Assembly (NCBI GenBank): GCA_050633265.1
Contig: JBOEGE010000005.1
Span: 124,001 to 188,000 of the forward strand
Length of the DNA stretch: 64,000 bases
Source of the DNA: JBLHZY01 sp050633265
Lineage (GTDB): Bacteria; Pseudomonadota; Alphaproteobacteria; Rhodobacterales; Rhodobacteraceae
Direction of reading: 5' to 3'
The translations under genes and the position numbers were made by a program. Numbering within the stretch: the stretch's first letter is position 1; every line of letters starts with the position of its first letter. This document shows, one piece after another, positions 34,754 to 42,497 of the stretch. The notes under the pieces were generated by a model. That model was not told where the DNA came from, searched no databases, and worked only from the letters and a program-made list of their open reading frames with translations.

Positions 34754-36049
34754 CTATCCTCCATATCCAAGGAGCCGCGGAAGATAGAGAACGAAATCCG
34801 GCGAGAAGGTGATCACCGCGAGCGCGACAAACAGCGCCGTTATGAAAGGGAACAAATCGCGGATGATCGCGCCTATGGGCTGTTTGGTGATATTGGCAAC
34901 GATAAAGAGAAGCAGCCCATAAGGCGGGGTGATCAGCCCAAGCATCGCATTCACAACAACAATCACCCCGAAATGCACCAGATCAATCCCAAGCGCTGAA
35001 GCTGTCGGGATAAAGATCGGCACAACGATCAACAGGATAACCCCAGCCTCTACGATACAGCCAAGCAGGATAAACATCACATTGATCGCGATCAGGAATT
35101 GCACCCGGTTGAGATCAAATTGCAGCAAGAATTCCGAAAGCGCTTGGGGAATATCCTCGCGGGTGATCACATAGTTAAAGGCAATCGCCCCAGCGACCAG
35201 AATACCCACAGATGCGGTCGAACGGCTTGAGGAAAGCAATGTCTCGTAAAAGGCGCGCAGTGAGACCGAGCGGTACAAAACCACCGAGATAAACAGCGCA
35301 TAAAACGCCGCGATCGCCGCCGCCTCTGTTGGCGTTACGATGCCGCCATAGATGCCATAAAGCAAGATCACCGGAAGCATCAGCGCCGGGAAGGCCTTGA
35401 CCGTAATACCGGGGATTTCACCCATAGGGATCGCATCATCAATGGGGAATTTGCGCCGATGGGCAATGATCCCATTCATCACCGCCAAAACAAGCGCCAT
35501 CAAAAGCCCCGGCGCCATCCCCGCAGCAAAGAGATAGCCAACCGACTGATCCGAAACCAGCGCATAAAGCACCATCGGGATCGAGGGCGGAATAATCGGG
35601 CCAATGGTTGCAGTGGCAGCCGTAATGGCCGCGGCATAGCTGGCGGTATATTTGCCATCCTTGGTCATCATATTGATGATGATCCGCCCCATCCCAACCG
35701 CATCCGCAACGGCCGAACCAGACATGCCCGAGAAGATCAGCGAGGAGACCACATTCACATGCCCAAGCCCGCCGCGAAAGCGCCCGACCATGGCTTGGCA
35801 AAAGGTCAAAAGCCGCTCGGCAAGCGAGCCAACATTCATGATGTCAGCCGCCAGAATAAACAGCGGGATCGCGAGCAAAGTATAACTGCCAAACAACCCC
35901 TGAAGAACGGTCTCGCCCGCAATCGAGACATCAAACCCCGACAGCGCGAGATAAACAGAGGTCGCGGCGATCATCGTTAGCCCAACAGAAGCCCCCATCA
36001 GCGCAAGCAATAGGATCAAGACAATGGCAACAGTGAAGGGTTCAAACAT
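34754..36049 (-). CDS. TRAP transporter large permease (DctM type)
   Basis: A 431-residue membrane protein with about twelve hydrophobic segments and the family signature GMSGSAVADAVGMGRI (around residue 110) and GPIIPPSIPMVLYA. DctM is the sodium-driven translocating subunit of TRAP importers in the inner membrane. The second ATG (36047-36049) is preferred since GAGGAG lies 7 bases upstream of it and only 1 base from the first (36055). It overlaps dctQ by 8 bases and is followed by the shikimate dehydrogenase-like gene after 4 bases. Confidence 0.95.
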   Translation of the reverse strand: MFEPFTVAIVLILLLALMGASVGLTMIAATSVYLALSGFDVSIAGETVLQGLFGSYTLLAIPLFILAADIMNVGSLAERLLTFCQAMVGRFRGGLGHVNVVSSLIFSGMSGSAVADAVGMGRIIINMMTKDGKYTASYAAAITAATATIGPIIPPSIPMVLYALVSDQSVGYLFAAGMAPGLLMALVLAVMNGIIAHRRKFPIDDAIPMGEIPGITVKAFPALMLPVILLYGIYGGIVTPTEAAAIAAFYALFISVVLYRSVSLRAFYETLLSSSRSTASVGILVAGAIAFNYVITREDIPQALSEFLLQFDLNRVQFLIAINVMFILLGCIVEAGVILLIVVPIFIPTASALGIDLVHFGVIVVVNAMLGLITPPYGLLLFIVANITKQPIGAIIRDLFPFITALFVALAVITFSPDFVLYLPRLLGYGG

Positions 36050-36563
36050 TGTCATGCTCCTCGGCGACCTGCCCTGAATAGAGATGCGCAGAGCCGCGCA
36101 GCGCGTGATAAACCGAGATCAAAGAGCGGATCGAAACCGAACAGACAAAGGCCAGATAGATCGAGAAAATGAAATTGAACGGGATGCGGATAAAGGCCGT
36201 GCGTTCAAGCGCCATGAAGCTCACATAGTCATACATCGCGGGCAGCGTGTAGGCGAATACCCCGGCGATAATCAGCCCCGAGATCACATCGCAAATCCTC
36301 TGCCCAAGGGGCGGCAGCGCGCCATAGAGGATATCCAAACGGATCACATCGGCCTCGCGAACGACAAAAGCATAGCCAAAGAGAATGCCCCAAAGCCAAG
36401 CGATCGTGACCCATTCAACTGTCCAGCCAAGGGGCAGGTTCAGCACATAGCGAAACACCACCTGCACCAAAAAGGAGACAAACATCGAGCCAAGCAAAAG
36501 CGCCAGAACGTTTTCTGCGCGCATCCCGAGCCAGCTTAATATCCTGGAAAAAATTGCCACCAA
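36042..36563 (-). CDS. TRAP transporter small permease (DctQ type)
   Basis: A 173-residue protein with four membrane helices and the DctQ feature FRYVLNLPLGWTVEWVTIAWLW (here spread over residues 38-60). It pairs with DctM to form the membrane part of a TRAP importer. It overlaps dctM and lies 181 bases after dctP, with a stem-loop between. Ordinary length and layout. Confidence 0.92.
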   Translation of the reverse strand: MVAIFSRILSWLGMRAENVLALLLGSMFVSFLVQVVFRYVLNLPLGWTVEWVTIAWLWGILFGYAFVVREADVIRLDILYGALPPLGQRICDVISGLIIAGVFAYTLPAMYDYVSFMALERTAFIRIPFNFIFSIYLAFVCSVSIRSLISVYHALRGSAHLYSGQVAEEHDNV

Positions 36564-36691
36564 GCAGCCTCCCCTAAGGCTAAGTCACCCCCGCAATTGC
36601 ACGAGATTTCCAGATTTGAACGAGACGCTGCAAAATCCAGAGACATTGAAAATAAAAGAGCCACGCGTCTGGTGAGCGGCGCGGCGATAGG

Positions 36692-36722
36692 GATCCGGGC
36701 AGCATCGCGCGCCGCCCGGATC
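36692..36722 (-). promoter_or_regulatory. stem-loop between dctP and dctQ
   Basis: GATCCGGGC (36692-36700) and GCCCGGATC (36714-36722) form a perfect 9-bp stem 22 bases after the dctP stop. No T-run follows on the minus strand, so it is more likely an mRNA-processing or stabilising stem giving excess binding protein than a full terminator. Confidence 0.6.
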
Positions 36723-36744
36723 TCTGAGCTTATCCGATCAAGGC

Positions 36745-37731
36745 TTACAGCCCGTTGATCACATCCAAAAGGCCTTCGGGCCAGTCGGCCGAATATTTCG
36801 ATGCGCCATAGACACCCAAAACATGGGTGCGGAAGGCTTCTTTGTTGGGCTCATAAACCTTGAGGCCTTCATCAACAAAGAAAGTCACCAGCTCCGTTTC
36901 CAGCTTGATCGTGGTGGCATCCATCGCGGCTTGGAAATTCATCGCGCATTCTTTGACCTTGGCTTGCTGATCGCTGTCCAAGCTCGACCATTTCTTTTCA
37001 GACATCGAGAATTGGTTGGCCGCGATCAGGTGACCGGTCAGAATGATCTGATCCGTAACCTCATAGAATTTCATGGATTTATCGGCCGGAAGCGGATTGT
37101 CCTGGCCATCAATCGCGCCGGTTTGCAGCGCTGTGTATACTTCGGTAAAGGCCATCGGCGTTGGGTTTGCACCAAGCGCTTCGCCAACAAATTGCCAGCC
37201 TTCACCACCGGGCATGCGCAGTTTCACACCGGCCAAATCCGCAGGCGTCTGGATGTCCTTGTCGCCCTTAATGTTTACATGGCGCGTCCCGATATAGGGG
37301 TTGGCAAGTACTTTGACGCCGGTTTTGGCGGTGATTTCATCCCAGATACCATTGAGCGCATCGCCATCCATCACCGCGCGCATGTGATCGTAATCGCGGT
37401 AAAGGTAAGCTGTGCCAAGGATGGTCGTTGCGGGAACCTGATTGTAGAAATCAAAGATCGCAAGGCTCGCCATATCAAGATTGCCGCGCTGCATTGCTGT
37501 CAGCTCAGTGCCCTGCTTGAAAAGCGTTGCGCCGTGGTAGGCTTTGAATTCAAAACCCTCGCCCAAGCAATCGCCGAATTCTGTGTTCAACAGCTGCGAG
37601 CGGATATCCCCCTCGGGCACTGTATCAGAATAAATGATCTGAACCGGATCCGCAGCAAAGGCGGCGGTTGTCGATAGAGCAATCGCGCCAGCGGCGAAAA
37701 TTGCACCAAAAGAAGTGGTTGTGCGTGTCAT
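36745..37731 (-). CDS. TRAP transporter substrate-binding protein (DctP type)
   Basis: A 328-residue periplasmic binding protein with signal peptide (TSFGAIFAAGAIALSTTAAFA). The family pattern is clear: GEGFEFKAYHGATLFKQGTE, DLAGVKLRMPGGEGWQ with the conserved Arg that binds a carboxylate, and FTEVYTALQTGAIDGQDNPL. It should capture an organic acid; the adjacent shikimate dehydrogenase-like gene suggests shikimate, quinate or a related compound (inference). GGGAGGAAG precedes the ATG. Divergent from the TetR-hydrolase gene. Confidence 0.94.
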   Translation of the reverse strand: MTRTTTSFGAIFAAGAIALSTTAAFAADPVQIIYSDTVPEGDIRSQLLNTEFGDCLGEGFEFKAYHGATLFKQGTELTAMQRGNLDMASLAIFDFYNQVPATTILGTAYLYRDYDHMRAVMDGDALNGIWDEITAKTGVKVLANPYIGTRHVNIKGDKDIQTPADLAGVKLRMPGGEGWQFVGEALGANPTPMAFTEVYTALQTGAIDGQDNPLPADKSMKFYEVTDQIILTGHLIAANQFSMSEKKWSSLDSDQQAKVKECAMNFQAAMDATTIKLETELVTFFVDEGLKVYEPNKEAFRTHVLGVYGASKYSADWPEGLLDVINGL

Positions 37732-37760
37732 AATTTTTGCTTCCTCCCAGAAGTCTCATT

Positions 37761-37804
37761 GGGTCATTGCACCCAGAATAGCGGGTCGTTGCACCCAGAA
37801 TAGC
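37761..37804. repeat. tandem duplication of a 22-base unit upstream of dctP
   Basis: GGGTCATTGCACCCAGAATAGC-type unit at 37761-37782 is repeated immediately at 37783-37804 with a single A/G difference. It lies within the 5' leader of dctP, about 30 to 75 bases from its ATG, and could alter a regulator site or leader structure. Confidence 0.85.
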
Positions 37805-37852
37805 GCCAAAGCGCGCCCTTGTGCGGATCAACTGCAAACCTTTTTGTACGAA

Positions 37853-37890
37853 ACGGTTAATTGTGTCAAGTCTTGAACCATACGGTTAAT
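37853..37890. promoter_or_regulatory. candidate TetR operator region between dctP and the TetR-hydrolase gene
   Basis: ACGGTTAAT occurs at 37853-37861 and 37882-37890, on either side of the palindrome TCAAG-T-CTTGA (37866-37876), about 40 bases before the regulator gene. The position fits autoregulation and joint control of the divergent TRAP operon. Confidence 0.45.
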
Positions 37891-37926
37891 GTGATAGCTT
37901 GAAGCCCAAAGAGAAAAGGCGCGAAA

Positions 37927-39570
37927 ATGGGCGAAGTCTGGTCAAAAAATCCTGATGCGGTGCGGGCAGATATTCTGCGCGTGGCCAGCCAAGAATTTGC
38001 CCAAAACGGCTTTGAAGGCGGGCGGATCGCACAGATTTCCGCCAAGACAAAAACCTCTAAGCGCATGATATATTACTACTTTGGCGATAAACGCGGGCTA
38101 TACAGCGCAGTGCTTGAAAACGCCTTCCTCACTGTGCGCAAAGGCGAACAGGCGCTGCGTCTGGATGATCTTGCCCCCAAAGCCGCCCTGCGCCGCTTGG
38201 TCGAATTTACCTTTGATCATCACCGCGCAAATCCCGATTTCATCCGCCTCGTGATGATCGAAAATATTCACCACGCGGGCGTTTTGGCCGAAGTTCCAAC
38301 CATCAAAAGCCTGAGTCGCGCCGCCCTTGCCACCATCAGCACGCTCTATAAACGCGGCTGCGACAGCGGCGATTTCAAGCCCGGCTTTAGCCCAACCGAG
38401 CTGCATTGGCTGATCTCCTCGCAACCCTTCTTCAATGTTTCAAACCGCGAAACCTTTGCGCGCGCGGTCAGCGATGCGCCCTTTCGCGCCCCCGATCAAA
38501 TGCGCCTGCGCCGCTATATCGCCGATATGATCCTTGGCCTGGTCTGCACCCAACCCCAAGACACTCCAACACCCGCGCACCCAGATTTTCCCCATCCCTC
38601 AAAGGAGCCGACCCCAATGATAGATCCACAAATCCCCGCCTTTCTGGAAGAATGGGATCGCCAATGGGCCGCCCTGCCCGCTGGCGCCACAGCCCAAATG
38701 CGCGACCAGTTCTTTGAAACAATCGCCGCCAATATGCGCCTTGAAACGCCCCAAGGTGTTGATTGCGAAACCGTTCATAAGATCCCCTCAAAACATGGGG
38801 CCGATGGCCATGTCCGGGTGCGCCTGTTTCGCGCCAATGGGCCAGAGGCAGGCGCGGTTCAGCCCTGTTTGATCTATATGCACGGCGGCGCCTGGATGCA
38901 GGGCAGCCCGGAAACCCATTGGGATATCACCGCGCGGATCGCGGCTTGGAATCGCCAAACGGTGATCAGCGTCGATTACGCCAAAGCGCCAGACCACCCT
39001 TTCCCGCAAGGGGTTGAGCAAAGCGGCGAGGTTCTGCTTTGGGCGCATGAAAACGCCGCCGATCTTGGCATTGATCCGGCCCGCATCTCTGTTGGCGGCG
39101 ATAGCGCGGGCGGCAATATCGCGGCGGCGCTTACGCTGATGTTTCGCGGCACCCCCCAAGCCCCCGCGGCCCAGTTGCTGATTTACCCGGCTTGCGATTT
39201 TGATCACTCCAAACCCTCTTATCGCGAAAATGCTGAGGGGCCTTTGCTCAAGGTTGCGGGGATGGATGCGGTCAATGCGATGTACTGCCCCGACCCGGCG
39301 GATTTGCAAAACCCGCTCGCCGCCCCGCTGCTTGCCGCCGATCACAGCGGCCTGCCACCGGCGATGATTGCCGTTGCCCAAAATGATCCCCTGCGTGATA
39401 GCGGCGCCGCCTATGCGCAGGCCCTGCGCGCGGCCGGGGTTGAGGTTACTTATGATGAAGGGATTGGCTTAATCCACGGCTATTTGCGGGCAATGGGCCA
39501 CTGCGAGGCAAGCATGCAAGCCCTTGAAAACATGTGCAAATGGCTGCGCACACAGGATGCAAAAGCATGA
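37927..39570 (+). CDS. TetR-family regulator fused in frame to an alpha/beta hydrolase
   Basis: One open frame of 547 codons. Residues 1 to about 210 are a TetR regulator: helix-turn-helix FEGGRIAQISAKTKTSKRMI then YYYFGDKRGLY, and an all-helical ligand domain. Residues 231-547 are an HSL-type alpha/beta hydrolase with oxyanion motif HGGAW, nucleophile GDSAGG, and the acid/His pair in QNDPLRD and GLIHGY. No stop separates them, yet an AAAGGAG Shine-Dalgarno precedes an ATG at 38617. So either a true fusion is made, or a separate hydrolase arises by internal start, or both. It is divergent from the TRAP operon and overlaps the DUF3237 gene by 4 bases. A lost stop codon is the likely origin. 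Confidence 0.85.
   Translation: MGEVWSKNPDAVRADILRVASQEFAQNGFEGGRIAQISAKTKTSKRMIYYYFGDKRGLYSAVLENAFLTVRKGEQALRLDDLAPKAALRRLVEFTFDHHRANPDFIRLVMIENIHHAGVLAEVPTIKSLSRAALATISTLYKRGCDSGDFKPGFSPTELHWLISSQPFFNVSNRETFARAVSDAPFRAPDQMRLRRYIADMILGLVCTQPQDTPTPAHPDFPHPSKEPTPMIDPQIPAFLEEWDRQWAALPAGATAQMRDQFFETIAANMRLETPQGVDCETVHKIPSKHGADGHVRVRLFRANGPEAGAVQPCLIYMHGGAWMQGSPETHWDITARIAAWNRQTVISVDYAKAPDHPFPQGVEQSGEVLLWAHENAADLGIDPARISVGGDSAGGNIAAALTLMFRGTPQAPAAQLLIYPACDFDHSKPSYRENAEGPLLKVAGMDAVNAMYCPDPADLQNPLAAPLLAADHSGLPPAMIAVAQNDPLRDSGAAYAQALRAAGVEVTYDEGIGLIHGYLRAMGHCEASMQALENMCKWLRTQDAKA
38602..38619 (+). promoter_or_regulatory. internal ribosome binding site and ATG of the hydrolase part
   Basis: AAGGAG (38602-38607) followed after 9 bases by ATG (38617-38619), in frame within the TetR-hydrolase gene and exactly at the start of the hydrolase domain. 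This is what a separate hydrolase gene would have. Confidence 0.7.
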
Positions 39571-40040
39571 GCCTGCCGCGCCCAACCCCTCCCGCGCTCG
39601 CCCTCGCCTTTACCATCCGCGCCGAGATCGCCGCCCCCATTGGCAGCGGGCCAAGCCTTGGCGGAACCCGCCTGCACATCGCGATAACCGGGGGCGAAAT
39701 CACCGGCCCACGCTTGCAAGGGCGCGTGCTTCCCGGCGGATCAGACTGGCCGCTTCTGCGCGCAGATGGCGCAACCCAGGTCGAGGCGCTTTACTCGATT
39801 GAGGCCAAAGACGGCACCCCGATCATCGTGCGCAACAACGGGCTGCGCACCAGCACGCCTGAAATCGCCGCCAAGATGCGCGCAGGCGAAATGCTTGATC
39901 CGTCGCAATATTACTTCCGCTCAAACCCGGTTTTTGATGCGCCCGATGGCCCCCATCAATGGCTGCGCGAAACGATCTTTGTCGCCTCGCTCGCGCCTGC
40001 GGGGCGGCAAATCATCATTGATGTTTACGCAGTCGAATAA
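39567..40040 (+). CDS. DUF3237 (UPF0311) domain-containing protein
   Basis: A 157-residue protein with the DUF3237 features FTIRAEIAAPIGSGPSLGGTR, GRVLPGGSDW, YSIEAKDGTPIIVRNNG and YYFRSNPVFDAP. It is a small beta-barrel family without an established function, often beside catabolic genes for aromatic or cyclic acids. The ATG at 39567 overlaps the stop of the TetR-hydrolase gene (ATGA), so translation is coupled; an earlier start at 39534 lies inside that gene and is unlikely. Context suggests a role with the hydrolase and the TRAP-imported compound. Confidence 0.9.
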   Translation: MSLPRPTPPALALAFTIRAEIAAPIGSGPSLGGTRLHIAITGGEITGPRLQGRVLPGGSDWPLLRADGATQVEALYSIEAKDGTPIIVRNNGLRTSTPEIAAKMRAGEMLDPSQYYFRSNPVFDAPDGPHQWLRETIFVASLAPAGRQIIIDVYAVE

Positions 40041-40058
40041 TGCGAAACGGCGCGCAGG

Positions 40059-40691
40059 TTAAACACTGCGCGCCTGTTCAACCAATGCGCCCATCTGCAT
40101 CTGAACGGCCCTGTGGAAATCACGCACCGCAAAGCCATCACCAAACAAATGCCGCTGAAGATAATACCGAAACGCCCCATCAAGCGACAGATACACCGGC
40201 AGCGCCATCTCTAAGGGAAGCCCGATCTTTTTGATGAAACGGCGCACAAGCTCAATAAGCCCGTCTTCGATTTCGCAAACAACCTCTTGGAAGCTTTCCT
40301 CAAACAAGGCCTGTGTGCGAATATCATACCAAAGCCGATGGGTTTCGGCATTGTCGCGCACCGATCCGCTAAGCCCATCCGCGAAATCTTCGGCAATCGT
40401 ATCAAGCCCCGCAGAGCCATCCAAAACACCGTCCATCTCTGCGATGAAATCCTGTTTATACTTGCGAACACAATAGCTTATCAGATCAACTTTATCTTCA
40501 AAGTAATAGTGAAGCATCCCGACAGAAACGCCGGAATGCTCCGCAATATCGCGCAGACTGGTGCGCGCATAGCCAAGCTGTTTGAGCGCATCAATGGCAA
40601 ACTCGGCAAGCTCTTCCTTGCGCTTTGAACGCTTAGAGGATTGCTTGCGCGCCTTATCTTGCAGGCGCTCGATTTTTTCTAATTGCGCCAA
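40059..40691 (-). CDS. TetR/AcrR family transcriptional regulator
   Basis: A 210-residue regulator with the N-terminal helix-turn-helix YARTSLRDIAEHSGVSVGMLHYYFEDKVDLI (about residues 41-71) preceded by a Lys/Arg-rich tail, and an all-helical C-terminal ligand domain resembling the BetI type. It starts at a TTG (40689-40691) after GAGAGAG; no in-frame ATG precedes the DNA-binding domain. It is the last gene after the GMC dehydrogenase, ligase and aldehyde dehydrogenase genes (50-base gap) and is the natural candidate to bind the palindrome at 45855-45868. Confidence 0.9.
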   Translation of the reverse strand: MAQLEKIERLQDKARKQSSKRSKRKEELAEFAIDALKQLGYARTSLRDIAEHSGVSVGMLHYYFEDKVDLISYCVRKYKQDFIAEMDGVLDGSAGLDTIAEDFADGLSGSVRDNAETHRLWYDIRTQALFEESFQEVVCEIEDGLIELVRRFIKKIGLPLEMALPVYLSLDGAFRYYLQRHLFGDGFAVRDFHRAVQMQMGALVEQARSV

Positions 40692-40741
40692 AGCTCTCTC
40701 TCAACTCACAAATGTTAACCGCAGTTCCGTTGGGCCGCAGC

Positions 40742-42493
40742 CTATCCCAAAAGAGCATTAAGGAAAATGCGCGGCAATTTCAACACGCTGGGCTTGTGCT
40801 GAAACCCAGTAAGCAACCTGCCGATCTTATGCTGCTTTTTATTGGTCACAAACCACGGCGGCTTGGGCAAAAGGCTAAAGCTGCCCGAGAGATTGTTGCG
40901 CGGATATGGCCGCCAAGGCGCCTCAACAACGACCCGCTCAACCCGATCAAACATATAGGTGTTATGGGCAAATCCGATGCCGCTTTGCACATCATCCAAT
41001 GTATGGCCCGGATAGGCGCCCCAAGGGCAAGCTGTCGTCAGAAAACCAAGACCCGTCCAGGCGTTAACCGCGATTGTGCCATAGCGAAGATCGGCGATGA
41101 TCTCTTCAAACCGGGCCTTGCCGATCTTGCGAATGCTGCGTGGATGGATCAGGATATTTGCCCCCAAAGTGCCGTGCAGCTCATCATTGGCAAAGGCAAC
41201 CGCGCGGCGCAAATAGGCCTCTGGATCGCTCTCTTCAATCTCATGCGTGCTGAGCGCAGGTGCAAAAACTTCGGTCTTGCGCAGCCATGCATCCGAGCCC
41301 TCTTTATACGGCACAACAACGCAAGCAGGCGCAGCGCCGCGATCCAATCGAATAACATTTTCCCCATTGTTATCAGCGTGCTGCGCAAATTCGGCCATGC
41401 GTCCCTCGGCCCCCGGATAATAGGCCAGCCGTGGATCAAGACCGCGCAACACCTGCGCCAGATTGCCAAGCAACTTGTCCTTGGATTTCCACGCGCCAGG
41501 CAGGATCAGCATCTGACAGGCAACGCAGTTAAAACCGGAATTATGCAGTTTTTGGGTCGCGATATGTTCGGCCTGAAATTGCAGATCCGCGTGGCTCCAT
41601 GGGCCGGGCACAACGATGGTTGGGCAAACCGCGCCAAGCTCAGAGGTGATCGGCTTTGTCAGCTTGGGCGTGCCTGCGGCCTTGTTGCGCGCGCCCTCAT
41701 CGCCGGGCCCCCAAACGATGATATCATGCGAAGTTTCCGCGCCGGTGATATGGATTTCATCGACCTCTGGATGATTGCAAAGATAGGCACCAACATCCGC
41801 CCCGCCCTTCACAATCCGCAAAGCGCCGCGATCAATCAAAGGCTTCAAAGCGGCCGCCAAATAATCTGTCAGGTAATCATTCACCGGGTTCATCTTGAGG
41901 ATCACAACCTGATGCTCACCAAAAACCTTTTGGAACACATCCAAAGGCGCAATCGCCGCGATATTTCCCGCCCCTAAAACAAGCGCAACCTTGCCAAGGC
42001 GCGCGCTCGGCGCAATGTCGTAGGCTTGGGCAGTAGCCTCGGCCAGATTGGCTTTGGTCACGCCTTTTTCCATCCAGACCTCGGCCTTCACACCGGAAAA
42101 CAACAGATGTTCCCAGATATTATGCGGCAGCACCCGAACGGCCAATTGCCCGCCCTTTGTCTCGCGTTTCTTCAGCGATTTGAGGAAGGTTTTGCCCTCC
42201 ATTTGCGACAGCGTTTCCAGCAAGCCGTTGCAGGCCCCCATCACAGCATAGGGGCCCGAAATCCACTCTTCGCCTGCAAGTGGCGATCCTGCCGGGATCA
42301 GCTTTTTGCGCGCCGCCGTTTCGGCCCAGCCCTCAGAGACATCAAGCAAGCAGTCCTTGATCTCCATCAGGATCGCGATGCGCTCGGCTATGCTCGTTTG
42401 CGCCCAGGATTGTTTGGCCGCGCTCAGCGCATCAAGGGCGATATCCAGATCAGGAAATGCATCTGCTGAGGCTTGTTTTTTCAATTGTGCCAT
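40742..42493 (-). CDS. aldehyde dehydrogenase family protein, atypical
   Basis: A 583-residue protein, longer than ordinary aldehyde dehydrogenases (about 480-500). The Rossmann region shows KVALVLGAGNIAAIAPLDV and MNPVND where most family members have KPSE-like sequence, so coenzyme preference may differ. The catalytic Cys is probably in SGFNCVACQMLILPG, in place of the usual GQxC. ITGAETSHDIIVWG corresponds to the FTGS region. It follows the acyl-CoA ligase gene by 4 bases, and with the GMC dehydrogenase upstream would oxidise the aldehyde made from an alcohol. Confidence 0.85.
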   Translation of the reverse strand: MAQLKKQASADAFPDLDIALDALSAAKQSWAQTSIAERIAILMEIKDCLLDVSEGWAETAARKKLIPAGSPLAGEEWISGPYAVMGACNGLLETLSQMEGKTFLKSLKKRETKGGQLAVRVLPHNIWEHLLFSGVKAEVWMEKGVTKANLAEATAQAYDIAPSARLGKVALVLGAGNIAAIAPLDVFQKVFGEHQVVILKMNPVNDYLTDYLAAALKPLIDRGALRIVKGGADVGAYLCNHPEVDEIHITGAETSHDIIVWGPGDEGARNKAAGTPKLTKPITSELGAVCPTIVVPGPWSHADLQFQAEHIATQKLHNSGFNCVACQMLILPGAWKSKDKLLGNLAQVLRGLDPRLAYYPGAEGRMAEFAQHADNNGENVIRLDRGAAPACVVVPYKEGSDAWLRKTEVFAPALSTHEIEESDPEAYLRRAVAFANDELHGTLGANILIHPRSIRKIGKARFEEIIADLRYGTIAVNAWTGLGFLTTACPWGAYPGHTLDDVQSGIGFAHNTYMFDRVERVVVEAPWRPYPRNNLSGSFSLLPKPPWFVTNKKQHKIGRLLTGFQHKPSVLKLPRIFLNALLG

Positions 42494-42497
42494 GTGC

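Noticed and set aside
36692..36722. Full terminator splitting the TRAP operon
   Set aside because: The stem is perfect but has no T-run on the minus strand, and dctQ and dctM would then lack a visible promoter.
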